Of a DNA stretch of 64,000 nucleotides, positions 1 to 7,779 are shown one piece after another. The stretch comes from Hyphomicrobiales bacterium (GTDB lineage Bacteria > Pseudomonadota > Alphaproteobacteria > Rhizobiales > Beijerinckiaceae): NCBI GenBank assembly GCA_027484655.1, contig JAIXSM010000004.1, forward strand, positions 17,183 to 81,182, read 5' to 3'. The notes beneath the pieces are model-generated. The model saw only the letters and a program-made list of their open reading frames with translations. It was not told the origin of the DNA and did no database searches. How positions within the stretch are numbered: the stretch's first letter is position 1; each line of letters opens with the position of its first letter. A program made the position numbers and the translations under genes.

Positions 1-1399
1 GGGGCGCGGCGCCGCCACCCGAGGGCTCGATGAACACCGAACACGCTGCGCCAAATAGCTTGCCGCGCTTCAACGCCGCCTTGCGGCGCTTCTCAAGCCC
101 CTTCCAGTCGGCCGCCTTCAGCACATCGGCCAGCAGCCCCGCCGGGTCGCCGCTGTCGTACACGGAGCCTGTGGGCGTCTTGTACGGGAAGGCCTTCGCC
201 GGAATGAGGTTCTTCTTGCGCAGCTCGATGCGGTCGCGGCCCGTTTCGCGCGCCGCCTCCTCCACCAGACGCTCGATCAAGTAGCAGACGTTGGGCCGCG
301 CCGCGCCGCGGTAAGCGGTGGTGGGCGTGGCGTTGGTGAGGACGAGTCGATGCAGGCCCGTCAGCGCCGGGATTTGATACACGCTTGCCGCGTGAACGCT
401 GGGCGCCATGGTGTTGATGAACGGCCCCGGACCGGAGAGATAAGCGCCGCAATCCACCACCCACTGGATGCGCAGACCGATGAACTTGCCCTGCGCATCG
501 AGCGCCAGTTCGCCCGTCATGCGGGCGCCGCGTCCATGGTGATCGCTCAGGATCGTCTCGGAGCGGGTCGACACCCACTTCACCGGCTTACCGATCTTGC
601 GCGCCGCCGCCATGCACGCGACGAACTCGGGGTACGCCTCGCCGCGCACGCCAAAGCCGCCGCCCACATCCAGCGCGTAGACGCGGATCTTGTCCTCGGG
701 AACGCCGGCGGCCACCGCGAGGCCGGGGCGCATGAGCGTGATGCCCTGGGTTGGCGCATAGACGTCGTAAACATCCGTCTTCGAATCCCACTTCGCGACG
801 CAGGCCTTCGGCTCCATGGGGTTGCCGGCGATGCGCGGCGCCTCGAGCGTGAGGCGCGTCACGTGCGCGGCGGACGCGAAAGCCGCCTCCGTCGCGGCGG
901 GATCGCCGTACTCGTAATCGAAGGCGAGATTGTTGGGCACGTGGTCGTAGAGAAGCGGCGCGCCGGGCGCGAGCGCCTTGCCGGGATCAAGGACCACCGG
1001 CAGATCCTCAAGCTCGACGGCGATGAGTTCCGCCGCGTCCATGGCGTCGGCGAGCGTCGTCGCCACCACGAACGCCAGCGGCTCGCCGCCGTAGCGCACG
1101 CGATCCGTGGCGAGGATCGTGCGGCCCGTCTCGATGAGCTTCATGCCGCCCTTGCCGGGATACTTCACCAGCGGCGGAATGGGCGCGGCGCCCTCAAAGT
1201 CAGCGCCGGTGAGCACGCACAGGACGCCCGGATGGGCGCGCGCCGCGCTCGCGTCCAGCGACACGATGCGCGCGTGCGCCCTGTCCGCGCGCAGGAAGAA
1301 CCCGTACGCCTGATCAGGAAACGACCAGTCTGACGTGTAGCGGCCCTGCCCCGTGACGAGACGGAAATCCTCGCGCCGTCCCTTGAATTCCATGCCCAT
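1..1399 (-). CDS. Xanthine dehydrogenase-family molybdopterin-binding subunit, N-terminal part (runs off window)
   Basis: The frame is open from the ATG at 1399 to the window edge, giving about 466 residues of a protein that is usually 750-800, so the C-terminal Moco-binding half is missing only because the window ends. The opening (GRREDFRLVTGQGRYTSDW) and the stretch LDVGGGFGVRGEAYPEF are typical of the large subunit of aldehyde oxidase/xanthine dehydrogenase/CO dehydrogenase enzymes. Around residues 362-368 it reads AYRGAAR, the form II (CoxL-like) version of the active-site loop, not the AYXCSFR of true aerobic CO dehydrogenase. These enzymes hydroxylate N-heterocycles or aldehydes using a molybdopterin-cytosine cofactor with FeS and FAD partner subunits. 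The partners are not in view. The gene is 81 bp downstream of a TctC-like binding protein on the same strand. The substrate cannot be told from sequence. Confidence 0.9.
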   Translation of the reverse strand, partial: MGMEFKGRREDFRLVTGQGRYTSDWSFPDQAYGFFLRADRAHARIVSLDASAARAHPGVLCVLTGADFEGAAPIPPLVKYPGKGGMKLIETGRTILATDRVRYGGEPLAFVVATTLADAMDAAELIAVELEDLPVVLDPGKALAPGAPLLYDHVPNNLAFDYEYGDPAATEAAFASAAHVTRLTLEAPRIAGNPMEPKACVAKWDSKTDVYDVYAPTQGITLMRPGLAVAAGVPEDKIRVYALDVGGGFGVRGEAYPEFVACMAAARKIGKPVKWVSTRSETILSDHHGRGARMTGELALDAQGKFIGLRIQWVVDCGAYLSGPGPFINTMAPSVHAASVYQIPALTGLHRLVLTNATPTTAYRGAARPNVCYLIERLVEEAARETGRDRIELRKKNLIPAKAFPYKTPTGSVYDSGDPAGLLADVLKAADWKGLEKRRKAALKRGKLFGAACSVFIEPSGGGAAP

Positions 1400-1430
1400 G
1401 CCATCCCCCGGAGGCGCGTGCGCCTCATTG

Positions 1431-1452
1431 AGCGGCCGCCGTGGCGGCCGCT
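1431..1452. repeat. Perfect 10-bp inverted repeat with 2-nt loop
   Basis: Arms AGCGGCCGCC and GGCGGCCGCT face each other across GT, between the TctC-like gene ending at 1481 and the molybdenum hydroxylase starting at 1399. No T-run follows on either strand, so it is not a standard terminator. It could form an mRNA hairpin in the intercistronic spacer. Confidence 0.55.
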
Positions 1453-1480
1453 GTCTGCCTGTTGTGCGATCGCTCAGCCG

Positions 1481-2503
1481 TCACTCGATGATGGCGCGTG
1501 CGCGGGCGGCGAGATTTTTCGGCGTCGCGAGCACGTCGGCGACCACCTTCTGCATATCCTCGCCGCGCACGGGATCCACCTCGATCTGGAGTTTCTCCGC
1601 CTCCTTGAGGAAGTCCGCGTCCCTCATGGTTTCGTCGAACGCCTTGCGCACGGCGGCCACGCGGTCTGCGGGCACGCCGCCGGCGAACGCGAGCGGACGT
1701 CCGAGACGGGTGCCGGAAACGATCAGCTCAACGGTGCGGCGGTCGTCATCGTTCTTCACAAGGTCTGTGACCGAGGGAACGCCTGGCAGGTCTTTGGGCG
1801 CGGGGCCGGCGTAGGCCAAAATCTTGATGTCGCCGTTCTTGATCCAGTCCGGCTTCGTCACCTTCCAGCTCGACCACGTGTTGTTGCGCGCCTGCACCTC
1901 GCCGCGCTCCATGGCGAGATTGATCTCGTTGCCGCCGGGATAGCCGGTGACGATCTTGAAGCGCGTGTCGAGAAATTCATTCAGCATCGCGGGGAAGGAA
2001 TAGGTGATCGCGCCGCGGCCGCTGGCGCCGGTGATGACTTCCCTCTTGCGCGCCTCGTCGATGGTGCTCACGCCAGCGGTGCGCCACACGGTCATGGTCT
2101 CCACGGTCGGCGAGATGGAGCCGATCCACTGGAAGCGGCCGATATCAAACCGGATCACATCGAGCCCGGCCGCCTGCATGGCGGGGAAGTTGTTGGCGAT
2201 CATGCCGATGTTCGTGCCGTCCTTCGGCGCCACGTCGGCCAGGTATGCGGCCATTTTGGCGCCGCCCGCGCCGGTCATGTTCTGGGCGACCATCGTCGGA
2301 TTGCCGGGGATGTAGCGGCCGATGTAGCGGGCGACGAGGCGCGCATGCAGATCATATTCGCCGCCGACGCCCACGCCGATCAGCACGTTGATGTTCCTGC
2401 CCTTGTAGAATTCCGCCGGCGACTGCGCCTGCGCAGCGCCCGTGACAAAGCCCAGGCTCACGGCCGCCAGGGCCGCACGCGCGAACATCCGCGATCGTTG
2501 CAT
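1481..2503 (-). CDS. TctC-like periplasmic substrate-binding protein
   Basis: A 340-residue exported solute-binding protein of the tripartite tricarboxylate transporter (TctC/Bug) superfamily. The start chosen is the ATG at 2503, which has a strong GGGAGGGAG ribosome site and opens a signal peptide (residues 1 to about 26, cut after QAQ). An upstream in-frame start would add 34 residues that lack a signal. The mature protein begins SPAEFYKGRNINVLIGVGVG, the same N-terminal pattern as three other proteins in this window. These proteins bind carboxylates or amides in the periplasm and hand them to TctA/TctB membrane proteins, which are absent here. It is divergent from a close paralogue at 2729 and lies upstream of the molybdenum hydroxylase, so it may deliver that pathway's substrate (inference). 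Confidence 0.88.
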   Translation of the reverse strand: MQRSRMFARAALAAVSLGFVTGAAQAQSPAEFYKGRNINVLIGVGVGGEYDLHARLVARYIGRYIPGNPTMVAQNMTGAGGAKMAAYLADVAPKDGTNIGMIANNFPAMQAAGLDVIRFDIGRFQWIGSISPTVETMTVWRTAGVSTIDEARKREVITGASGRGAITYSFPAMLNEFLDTRFKIVTGYPGGNEINLAMERGEVQARNNTWSSWKVTKPDWIKNGDIKILAYAGPAPKDLPGVPSVTDLVKNDDDRRTVELIVSGTRLGRPLAFAGGVPADRVAAVRKAFDETMRDADFLKEAEKLQIEVDPVRGEDMQKVVADVLATPKNLAARARAIIE

Positions 2504-2728
2504 TCGATCTCCCTCCCTACTGGCGCCTTGCGCCATCACCATCCGCGCCGGGCGTTCCCGTGCGCTGACGCCCGGACTATACTGCGGGCGCCTTCGCCGC
2601 GCCAATCCTTCGCAGCGTCAAGTCTTCCCCGCGTCAAGTCTTCGCAGAGTCCTTGCCCTTGCATCAGGCGCCCGGCTTGCTTTAAGCGATTGATCCCCCT
2701 TGAGGGGTCCGCTGGAAGGGAGCGCACA

Positions 2729-3748
2729 ATGAAAAAAATCACGCTTGGTTTCACCGCTGCGATGATCGGGCTCGGCGCGACCGCCGCGCACGCGCAGACA
2801 CCCGCCGAATTCTACAAGGGCAAGAACGTCACGATCTACATCGCGTTCTCACCGGGCGGCACCTACGACCTGTTCGGCCGCCTTGTGGCGCGCCACATCG
2901 GCAAGCACATCCCCGGCGCGCCCACCGTGATCGCGTCGAACATGCCCGGCGCCGGCGGCCTCACCGCCACAAACTTCATGTACCGCGCAGCGCCGCGCGA
3001 CGGCACCGCCATGGCGATCATCACGCAGAACGTCGCCATCGAAGAGGCGCTGAAGAACAAGGCCGCGCAGTACAAGTCGAACGAGTTCACCTGGATTGGC
3101 CGCGCCACCTCCAACATCGAGGTGCATGTGCTGTCCACCAAGTCCCCGGGGCACACCATCGAGGGCGCGAGGAAGCACGAGACGCCCGTTGCCAGCACCG
3201 GCCCGGGCTCCCCGTCCGACAGCTATCCGCGTTTGCTGAACGCGACGCTCGGCACGCGGTACAAGGTGATCCGCGGCTTCCCCGGCTCCACGGACGGCCT
3301 GCTCGCCATCGAGCGCGGCGAAGTCGATGGCGCGCTGACCTCGTGGAACACCATGAAGAGCACGCGCATGAACTGGCTCACGGAAGGCCGCGCCGTTCTG
3401 CCGGTGCAGTACGTGCCGAAGCGTTCGCCCGAGCTGAAGGACGTGCCGACGCTGCTCGAACTCGCCACCAACGACGCCGACCGCAAGCTCCTCGCCTTCG
3501 CCATTTCGAGCGCCGAAGTCGGCCGCGCGTTCCTCGCGCCCCCGGGCGTGCCCGCCGACCGCGTGCGCGCGCTCCGCGACGCGTTCAACGCGGCGATGAA
3601 GGATAAGGAGCTGCTCGCGGAAGTCGAGAAGTCGCAGCTCGACTTCGACCCCGCCACCGGCGAGGAGCTGGCGAAGATCATCGCCGACACGCTCGCCGCC
3701 GACGAGACCGTGATCGAGCGGATGCGCAAGATCACGTCTGTCGAGTAA
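2729..3748 (+). CDS. TctC-like periplasmic substrate-binding protein
   Basis: A 339-residue TctC-family binding protein. The ATG at 2729 follows GGAAGGGAG at a suitable distance and starts a clear signal peptide (MKKITLGFTAAMIGLG, cut after AHAQ). In-frame sequence upstream of this ATG has no coding support. The mature start TPAEFYKGKNVTIYIAFSPG and the motif NMPGAGGLTATNFMY resemble the divergent paralogue at 1481-2503, so the two look like an inverted duplication sharing a 225-bp control region. No TctA/TctB genes accompany it. It is followed by a strong terminator at 3771, so it is probably transcribed alone. Ligand unknown. Confidence 0.88.
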   Translation: MKKITLGFTAAMIGLGATAAHAQTPAEFYKGKNVTIYIAFSPGGTYDLFGRLVARHIGKHIPGAPTVIASNMPGAGGLTATNFMYRAAPRDGTAMAIITQNVAIEEALKNKAAQYKSNEFTWIGRATSNIEVHVLSTKSPGHTIEGARKHETPVASTGPGSPSDSYPRLLNATLGTRYKVIRGFPGSTDGLLAIERGEVDGALTSWNTMKSTRMNWLTEGRAVLPVQYVPKRSPELKDVPTLLELATNDADRKLLAFAISSAEVGRAFLAPPGVPADRVRALRDAFNAAMKDKELLAEVEKSQLDFDPATGEELAKIIADTLAADETVIERMRKITSVE

Positions 3749-3770
3749 TCACCCGACATCAGACTGAAGA

Positions 3771-3805
3771 GAGCCCGGAAGCTCAGCGCTTCCGGGCTCT
3801 TTTTT
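3771..3805 (+). terminator. Rho-independent terminator after the TctC-like gene
   Basis: A perfect 12-bp stem (GAGCCCGGAAGC, 3771-3782, with its complement at 3788-3799) and a 5-nt loop are followed by six T residues, 22 bp after the stop codon. Confidence 0.93.
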
Positions 3806-3825
3806 ATTGGCTTGATCGCTCCCAT

Positions 3826-3885
3826 GCGCGCGAGGACGCGCGCGGTCCAAAGGGGCACAACTGGACCGCGCGCGTCCTCGCGCGC
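3826..3885. repeat. Palindromic dispersed repeat, copy A (23-bp perfect inverted repeat)
   Basis: Two 23-bp arms, 3826-3848 and 3863-3885, are exact reverse complements across a 14-bp loop. The core is GAGGACGCGCGCGGTCC. The same half-unit recurs at 42517, 42559, 43409, 63567 and 63952, always between genes. Here it lies in the convergent gap between a TctC-like gene and an MDR oxidoreductase. It behaves like a REP-type element. An A-run at 3886-3890 gives a T-run on the minus strand, so it might also end transcription there. Confidence 0.85.
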
Positions 3886-3929
3886 AAAAAGGCGCAACCG
3901 GACCGTCCGCAATCCCGTGGCAGACGACT

Positions 3930-4970
3930 TCACCCCATAGTGGGGTCGAGCACGATCTTCCCCATGCCCGGATCAGCCTCCATCATCTCATGGGCCTTGC
4001 GCGCCTGCGAGAGCGGCAGCACGTGGGCGATGGGCGCCTTGATCTTACCCTCCGCCGCAGCCTGAAAACACTTCGGCAGGTCTTCCTTGCGCGCGCCCGG
4101 CTGGCCCTTGATCGTGATCTTGCGATCATAGAGGTGGAAGAAATCGATGGTCACGTTGGGCCCGCCGTGCGCTCCTGCGGTGACGAGACGCCCGCTCTCG
4201 CCCAGCGCGTGAAACGCTTTCGGCAGCACGTCCGGATTGGCGATGTTGTCGTAGAGGACGTTCACGCCTTTCCCGTCCGTGATCTTCATGATCTCGGCGC
4301 AGATATCCTGCGTGGAGTAATCAATCGCGTGATCCGCGCCCAGTTCGAGGCCCTTGTCGGCGCGCGCGCGCGAACCGGCCGTGCAGATCACCTTCGCGCC
4401 GATGACGTGCTTGGCGATCTGGATGCCGACCTGCCCCAGATTGCCGCTGGCGCCCATGATGAGCACCCACTCATCCTTCTTGAGTTGCGCGACGTTGATG
4501 AGCAGATTCCATGCGGTCGGGCAGTGACGCATCACCACAGCGGCCTCGTGAAACGACAGCCCTTCCGGCAGCGGCGCGGCGGCGATGGAGGGCACGCACA
4601 CGTACTCGGCGAAGCCGCCGGGACGCCGGATGCCCATCATGCCCTGCGGGCCTTTGTAATCGGTCTCATCCTCGCGCACGATGTCGAGCGGCATGCCGCC
4701 GGCGGCGACCACGCGGTCGCCCACCTTCCAGCGGCTGACGCCCGGACCCACCGCGTCAACGGTTCCCGCGCAGTCGACGCCGGGAATGCACGGCAGCGGA
4801 GCCTTGCGCTGCATCTGTGCGCCACGCCGCAGCGCAACGTCGAGCACGCGGTTGACGGTGGCGCCGCGCACCTTGATGCGGATCTCGCCCTCGCGCGGCT
4901 CAGGGGTTGGAACCTCCTCGTACTTCAGGACGTCAGGAGGACCGTACTCGTAAAAAATCGCGGCTTTCAT
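3930..4970 (-). CDS. Zinc-type alcohol dehydrogenase/quinone oxidoreductase (MDR superfamily)
   Basis: A 346-residue cytosolic medium-chain dehydrogenase/reductase, full length. The N-terminal GroES-like catalytic domain (PEPREGEIRIKV, IPGVDCAGTVDAVGPGVSRW) is followed by a Rossmann domain with the NAD(P)-binding loop GASGNLGQVGIQ at about residues 173-184. The catalytic zinc ligands of true alcohol dehydrogenases are not obvious: the usual Cys-His pattern is replaced by NRVLDVALRRG. This favours a zinc-free quinone oxidoreductase or enoyl reductase type. The ATG at 4970 has AGAGAGG upstream. It stands alone, convergent with the TctC-like gene. Substrate not predictable. Confidence 0.85.
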   Translation of the reverse strand: MKAAIFYEYGPPDVLKYEEVPTPEPREGEIRIKVRGATVNRVLDVALRRGAQMQRKAPLPCIPGVDCAGTVDAVGPGVSRWKVGDRVVAAGGMPLDIVREDETDYKGPQGMMGIRRPGGFAEYVCVPSIAAAPLPEGLSFHEAAVVMRHCPTAWNLLINVAQLKKDEWVLIMGASGNLGQVGIQIAKHVIGAKVICTAGSRARADKGLELGADHAIDYSTQDICAEIMKITDGKGVNVLYDNIANPDVLPKAFHALGESGRLVTAGAHGGPNVTIDFFHLYDRKITIKGQPGARKEDLPKCFQAAAEGKIKAPIAHVLPLSQARKAHEMMEADPGMGKIVLDPTMG

Positions 4971-5046
4971 GCGCGCCTCTCTTTAGCGTTTCCCGCATCG
5001 AGAAATCGCGGAAAACGAAGCAGCCGGCAAGTCGAAAAGCCCGTCT

Positions 5047-6225
5047 TCAGGGGCCGCGCCGCGTGAGGCTGCGGCCGACGCTCAAGGCCGACGCCGCAAG
5101 GAGCACGGCGGTCGCGGCCAGAATGGCGCCGACGCCCGCCGCCGCGCCCAGCAATCCCGCCAGAAACGGGAGCGCGAACTGGCCGATGCGGTTGCCGGTC
5201 AGGCGCATGGTCATGGCGGTGCCCCGGGCAGAGACGGGAGCAAGCTCCACCACGTTCGACAGGCAGAGCGTCACGGCGAGCCCAAGGCCGAAGCCCATCA
5301 GGACGACCGCGGCGTACATCACCGGCAGGGAACTCGACAGCACCAGCGCCACAAAGCCGATGGCGCCTGCGATCAGGCTCCAGACGGTGAGGCTCGCACG
5401 GCCGAAGACGGCGACCATCCGGGCGTAGAACAGGCGAGCGAAAATGGACGCCACCGCGCGGGTGGTGAGAAGAAAACCCACGTGGGCCGCACCAATGCCC
5501 CGTTCAGCGCCCAGCAGGGGCAGATAGATCATGAAAAGATCCATGGCCGTGACGGTCATCACGCTGGCGAGGATCACGATCACGAGCCCGGGCACGCGCA
5601 CGAGTTCGCCCAGCGTCGCGCTGGCCTGCGCCGGCTTGCCGCCCTGGGGCGCAGGCGCGGCCGGCATCGTGAACGCGCATACGAAGGTGAGCGCGGCGGC
5701 GCCAAGCGCCAGCAAAAACAGGGGTTGCGTGGGCGCCACGGCGGCGGAGCCCGCCGTCCACCCCACGATCATCGGCCCGAGCATCTGGCCAATCGCCAGC
5801 GCGACCATGTAGTGGCCGAGCACGGACTCCCGGCTGACCGGCCCCGAGCAGCGCAAGGCGAACATCTGGTGGCCCGCCATGAGGCACAGGTGGCCGACGC
5901 CGCCGATGACCGTGAACAGCAGCAGGAGCCACGCAGCGTCGGCCGCGATCCACAGGCCCAGATTGGCGACGACGGTGAGCGCGGCGCCCGCCCAGATGGC
6001 GTGCGCGTCGCGGCCCTTGTCGATCCAGCGCCCGAGCGGCAGCGCCATGAAGATCGGCAGCAGGGCGTAGCCCGACGAGATGGCGCCGTACCAGGCGACC
6101 GACAGATCGAGTTCGATGGAGCGGTAGGAGACGGTGACCCGCGTCAGCGCCGTGACCAGCTGGAACAGCGCCGAGTGCAGCAGGAAGGGGATCAGAAGGC
6201 GGGGGCGAAAATCTGAGGCGGCCAT
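5047..6225 (-). CDS. MFS transporter
   Basis: A 392-residue inner-membrane protein with about twelve hydrophobic helices and the MFS fold. The loop after helix 2 reads LGRWIDKGRD, a version of MFS motif A (GxxxDRxGRR). The ATG at 6225 is preferred over an upstream in-frame start because it opens directly into MAASDFRPRLLIPFLLHSAL, a short cytoplasmic tail then helix 1, and has AGGAC upstream. The extra upstream residues are arginine-rich and show no family resemblance. It lies 79 bp downstream of an amino-acid permease on the same strand, so the two may be co-transcribed. Substrate unknown; drug or metabolite efflux is the usual guess. Confidence 0.85.
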   Translation of the reverse strand: MAASDFRPRLLIPFLLHSALFQLVTALTRVTVSYRSIELDLSVAWYGAISSGYALLPIFMALPLGRWIDKGRDAHAIWAGAALTVVANLGLWIAADAAWLLLLFTVIGGVGHLCLMAGHQMFALRCSGPVSRESVLGHYMVALAIGQMLGPMIVGWTAGSAAVAPTQPLFLLALGAAALTFVCAFTMPAAPAPQGGKPAQASATLGELVRVPGLVIVILASVMTVTAMDLFMIYLPLLGAERGIGAAHVGFLLTTRAVASIFARLFYARMVAVFGRASLTVWSLIAGAIGFVALVLSSSLPVMYAAVVLMGFGLGLAVTLCLSNVVELAPVSARGTAMTMRLTGNRIGQFALPFLAGLLGAAAGVGAILAATAVLLAASALSVGRSLTRRGP

Positions 6226-6304
6226 TCCGCTTCTTGTCCTTATGGAGATGCGGCGCGCGCCAGCCAACCCCTTGTAAGCCCGCAGCGGCTTTGTGCAAAC
6301 CGCT

Positions 6305-7498
6305 TCAGAAGAGTTCCGAGGCCGCAAGCGCAAACGTCATCGCCGCCGCAGCCGGCGCGGTCCAGGCAGGCGCGCGCACGCCCGACAGCGGGGCGGCGGG
6401 ATTGCGCCGCACCAGCACGGCCGCCAGATTGACCGCCGTGAACACGGCCAACGTCAGCAGGTTCGCCAGCGACAGCAGCCGTTCGAACGGCGCGAACAGG
6501 GCCACCGCCAACACGATCCCGCCGGCGGCCAGCGTCGCGGCGGCGGGCGTGCGGGTTCTCTCGCTGACGTGGCCCAAAAAAGCAGGCGCATGGCCCCGCC
6601 GCGCCATGCCGTAGAACAGCCGCGAGAGCATGATGATCTCGACAAGGACGCCGTTGGCCACCGCCAACGCGCCGACCAGCGCGAACGCCAGCGCCGCCTT
6701 GCCAGTGAAAAGCGCGAGCAACGGGTTGTCGGAGCCCCCAAGCCCCGCCCACACGCTGGCCGCCGCCACCGCCACGTAAAGCGCGATGCTCAGCGCCACC
6801 GCAGCCAGAATCGCCCGCGGCAGGGTGCGCGTGGGATCTTTCGTCTCCTCGCCCATGTTGGCGAGCACCTCGAAGCCGATGAAGGCGAAGAACGCGATGA
6901 ACGCGCCGCTGACCACGCCCGCCCATTGCCCCCCGTCGTTGGGCAGAAAAACAGCCAGATCCCAGGCCGGCGCCTTGATAAGCCCCATGGCGACGGCCGC
7001 CAGCAGGCCGGCGATCTCCAGCGCCCCCAGCGCCGCCGCGAATCCAACGCTTTCGCGCACGCCAGCCACGGCGAGCGCCGTGAACGCCGACACCAGAACA
7101 AGAATGATCGCCCACGGCGGCGCAGAAACGAACACGGAGAAATACTTCACCGACCCGCTGGCGATGGACGCCGCCGCCACGCCCACAGCGACCGTGAGCG
7201 CGACCCCCACCACGCGGCCGGCTGCTTTGGAGCCGAAGCCATGCTCAACAAACGCGGCCGCCCCGGCCGCATGGGGCCAGCGGCTGGCGAGATCGGCGTA
7301 ACTCAGTCCCGTGAGCGCTGCGGCCAGCCCGGCCACGAGGAAGGACAACGGGGCGGCCCCGCCCGCCCGCGCCTCCACGGCGCCCAGGGCCACGTACACC
7401 CCCGCACCGACAATGACGCTCATCCCGTAGAGGGAAAGCGCCCAGAACCCGAGCACCCGCTCAAGCGGCTGGGGCGATGATCCCGCGCCTTGCGCCAT
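6305..7498 (-). CDS. APC-family amino acid permease
   Basis: A 397-residue polytopic protein of the amino acid-polyamine-organocation superfamily. Helix 1 carries the unwound substrate-binding motif GMSVIVGAGVYVALG, and the middle loop reads FIGFEVLANMGEETKDPTRTLPRAI, as in this family. Two in-frame ATGs (7504 and 7498) follow the GGGAGAC ribosome site. The second has the better spacing and is used. About eleven or twelve hydrophobic helices are visible. It is divergent from a 24-residue membrane protein gene at 7630. The substrate is probably an amino acid or amine and is not resolved. Confidence 0.85.
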   Translation of the reverse strand: MAQGAGSSPQPLERVLGFWALSLYGMSVIVGAGVYVALGAVEARAGGAAPLSFLVAGLAAALTGLSYADLASRWPHAAGAAAFVEHGFGSKAAGRVVGVALTVAVGVAAASIASGSVKYFSVFVSAPPWAIILVLVSAFTALAVAGVRESVGFAAALGALEIAGLLAAVAMGLIKAPAWDLAVFLPNDGGQWAGVVSGAFIAFFAFIGFEVLANMGEETKDPTRTLPRAILAAVALSIALYVAVAAASVWAGLGGSDNPLLALFTGKAALAFALVGALAVANGVLVEIIMLSRLFYGMARRGHAPAFLGHVSERTRTPAAATLAAGGIVLAVALFAPFERLLSLANLLTLAVFTAVNLAAVLVRRNPAAPLSGVRAPAWTAPAAAAMTFALAASELF

Positions 7499-7629
7499 TG
7501 TCATGTCTCCCGTGTGCGACGCCGGCCCAAGCAATTGGGATCACGCCCATAACTCAACCGGAACGCTTTCCGTTTCCGCCGCGTTTGCGAGGCGGTTGAG
7601 CAGGAACGCAGTTCGCAACGGAGCCGTCC

Positions 7630-7704
7630 ATGAACAACATCATTTACATTGTCGGTCTGGTCGTGGTGATCCTTGTCATTCTGTCGTTCCTCGGGCTGCG
7701 GTAA
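7630..7704 (+). CDS. 24-residue single-helix membrane protein
   Basis: A complete small gene: the ATG at 7630 has CGGAG seven bases upstream, and the frame closes with TAA at 7702. The product begins MNNIIYIVGLVVVILVIL and ends SFLGLR. That is one hydrophobic helix (about residues 4-20) with a positively charged C-terminal end, the layout of a small inner-membrane protein. Similar MNxIIYIVGL...LSFxGLR microproteins occur in other Rhizobiales, from general recollection, usually unannotated. It lies 75 bp before hemW on the same strand. Function unknown; many proteins of this size act as subunits or regulators of membrane complexes. Confidence 0.72.
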   Translation: MNNIIYIVGLVVVILVILSFLGLR

Positions 7705-7779
7705 GCATCCGGACGACAAGCCGCGGACAGAGGGCGGTTCCCCCGTGACCCGGCGCGCCCGCCGTGCCATAAGCGGAAC

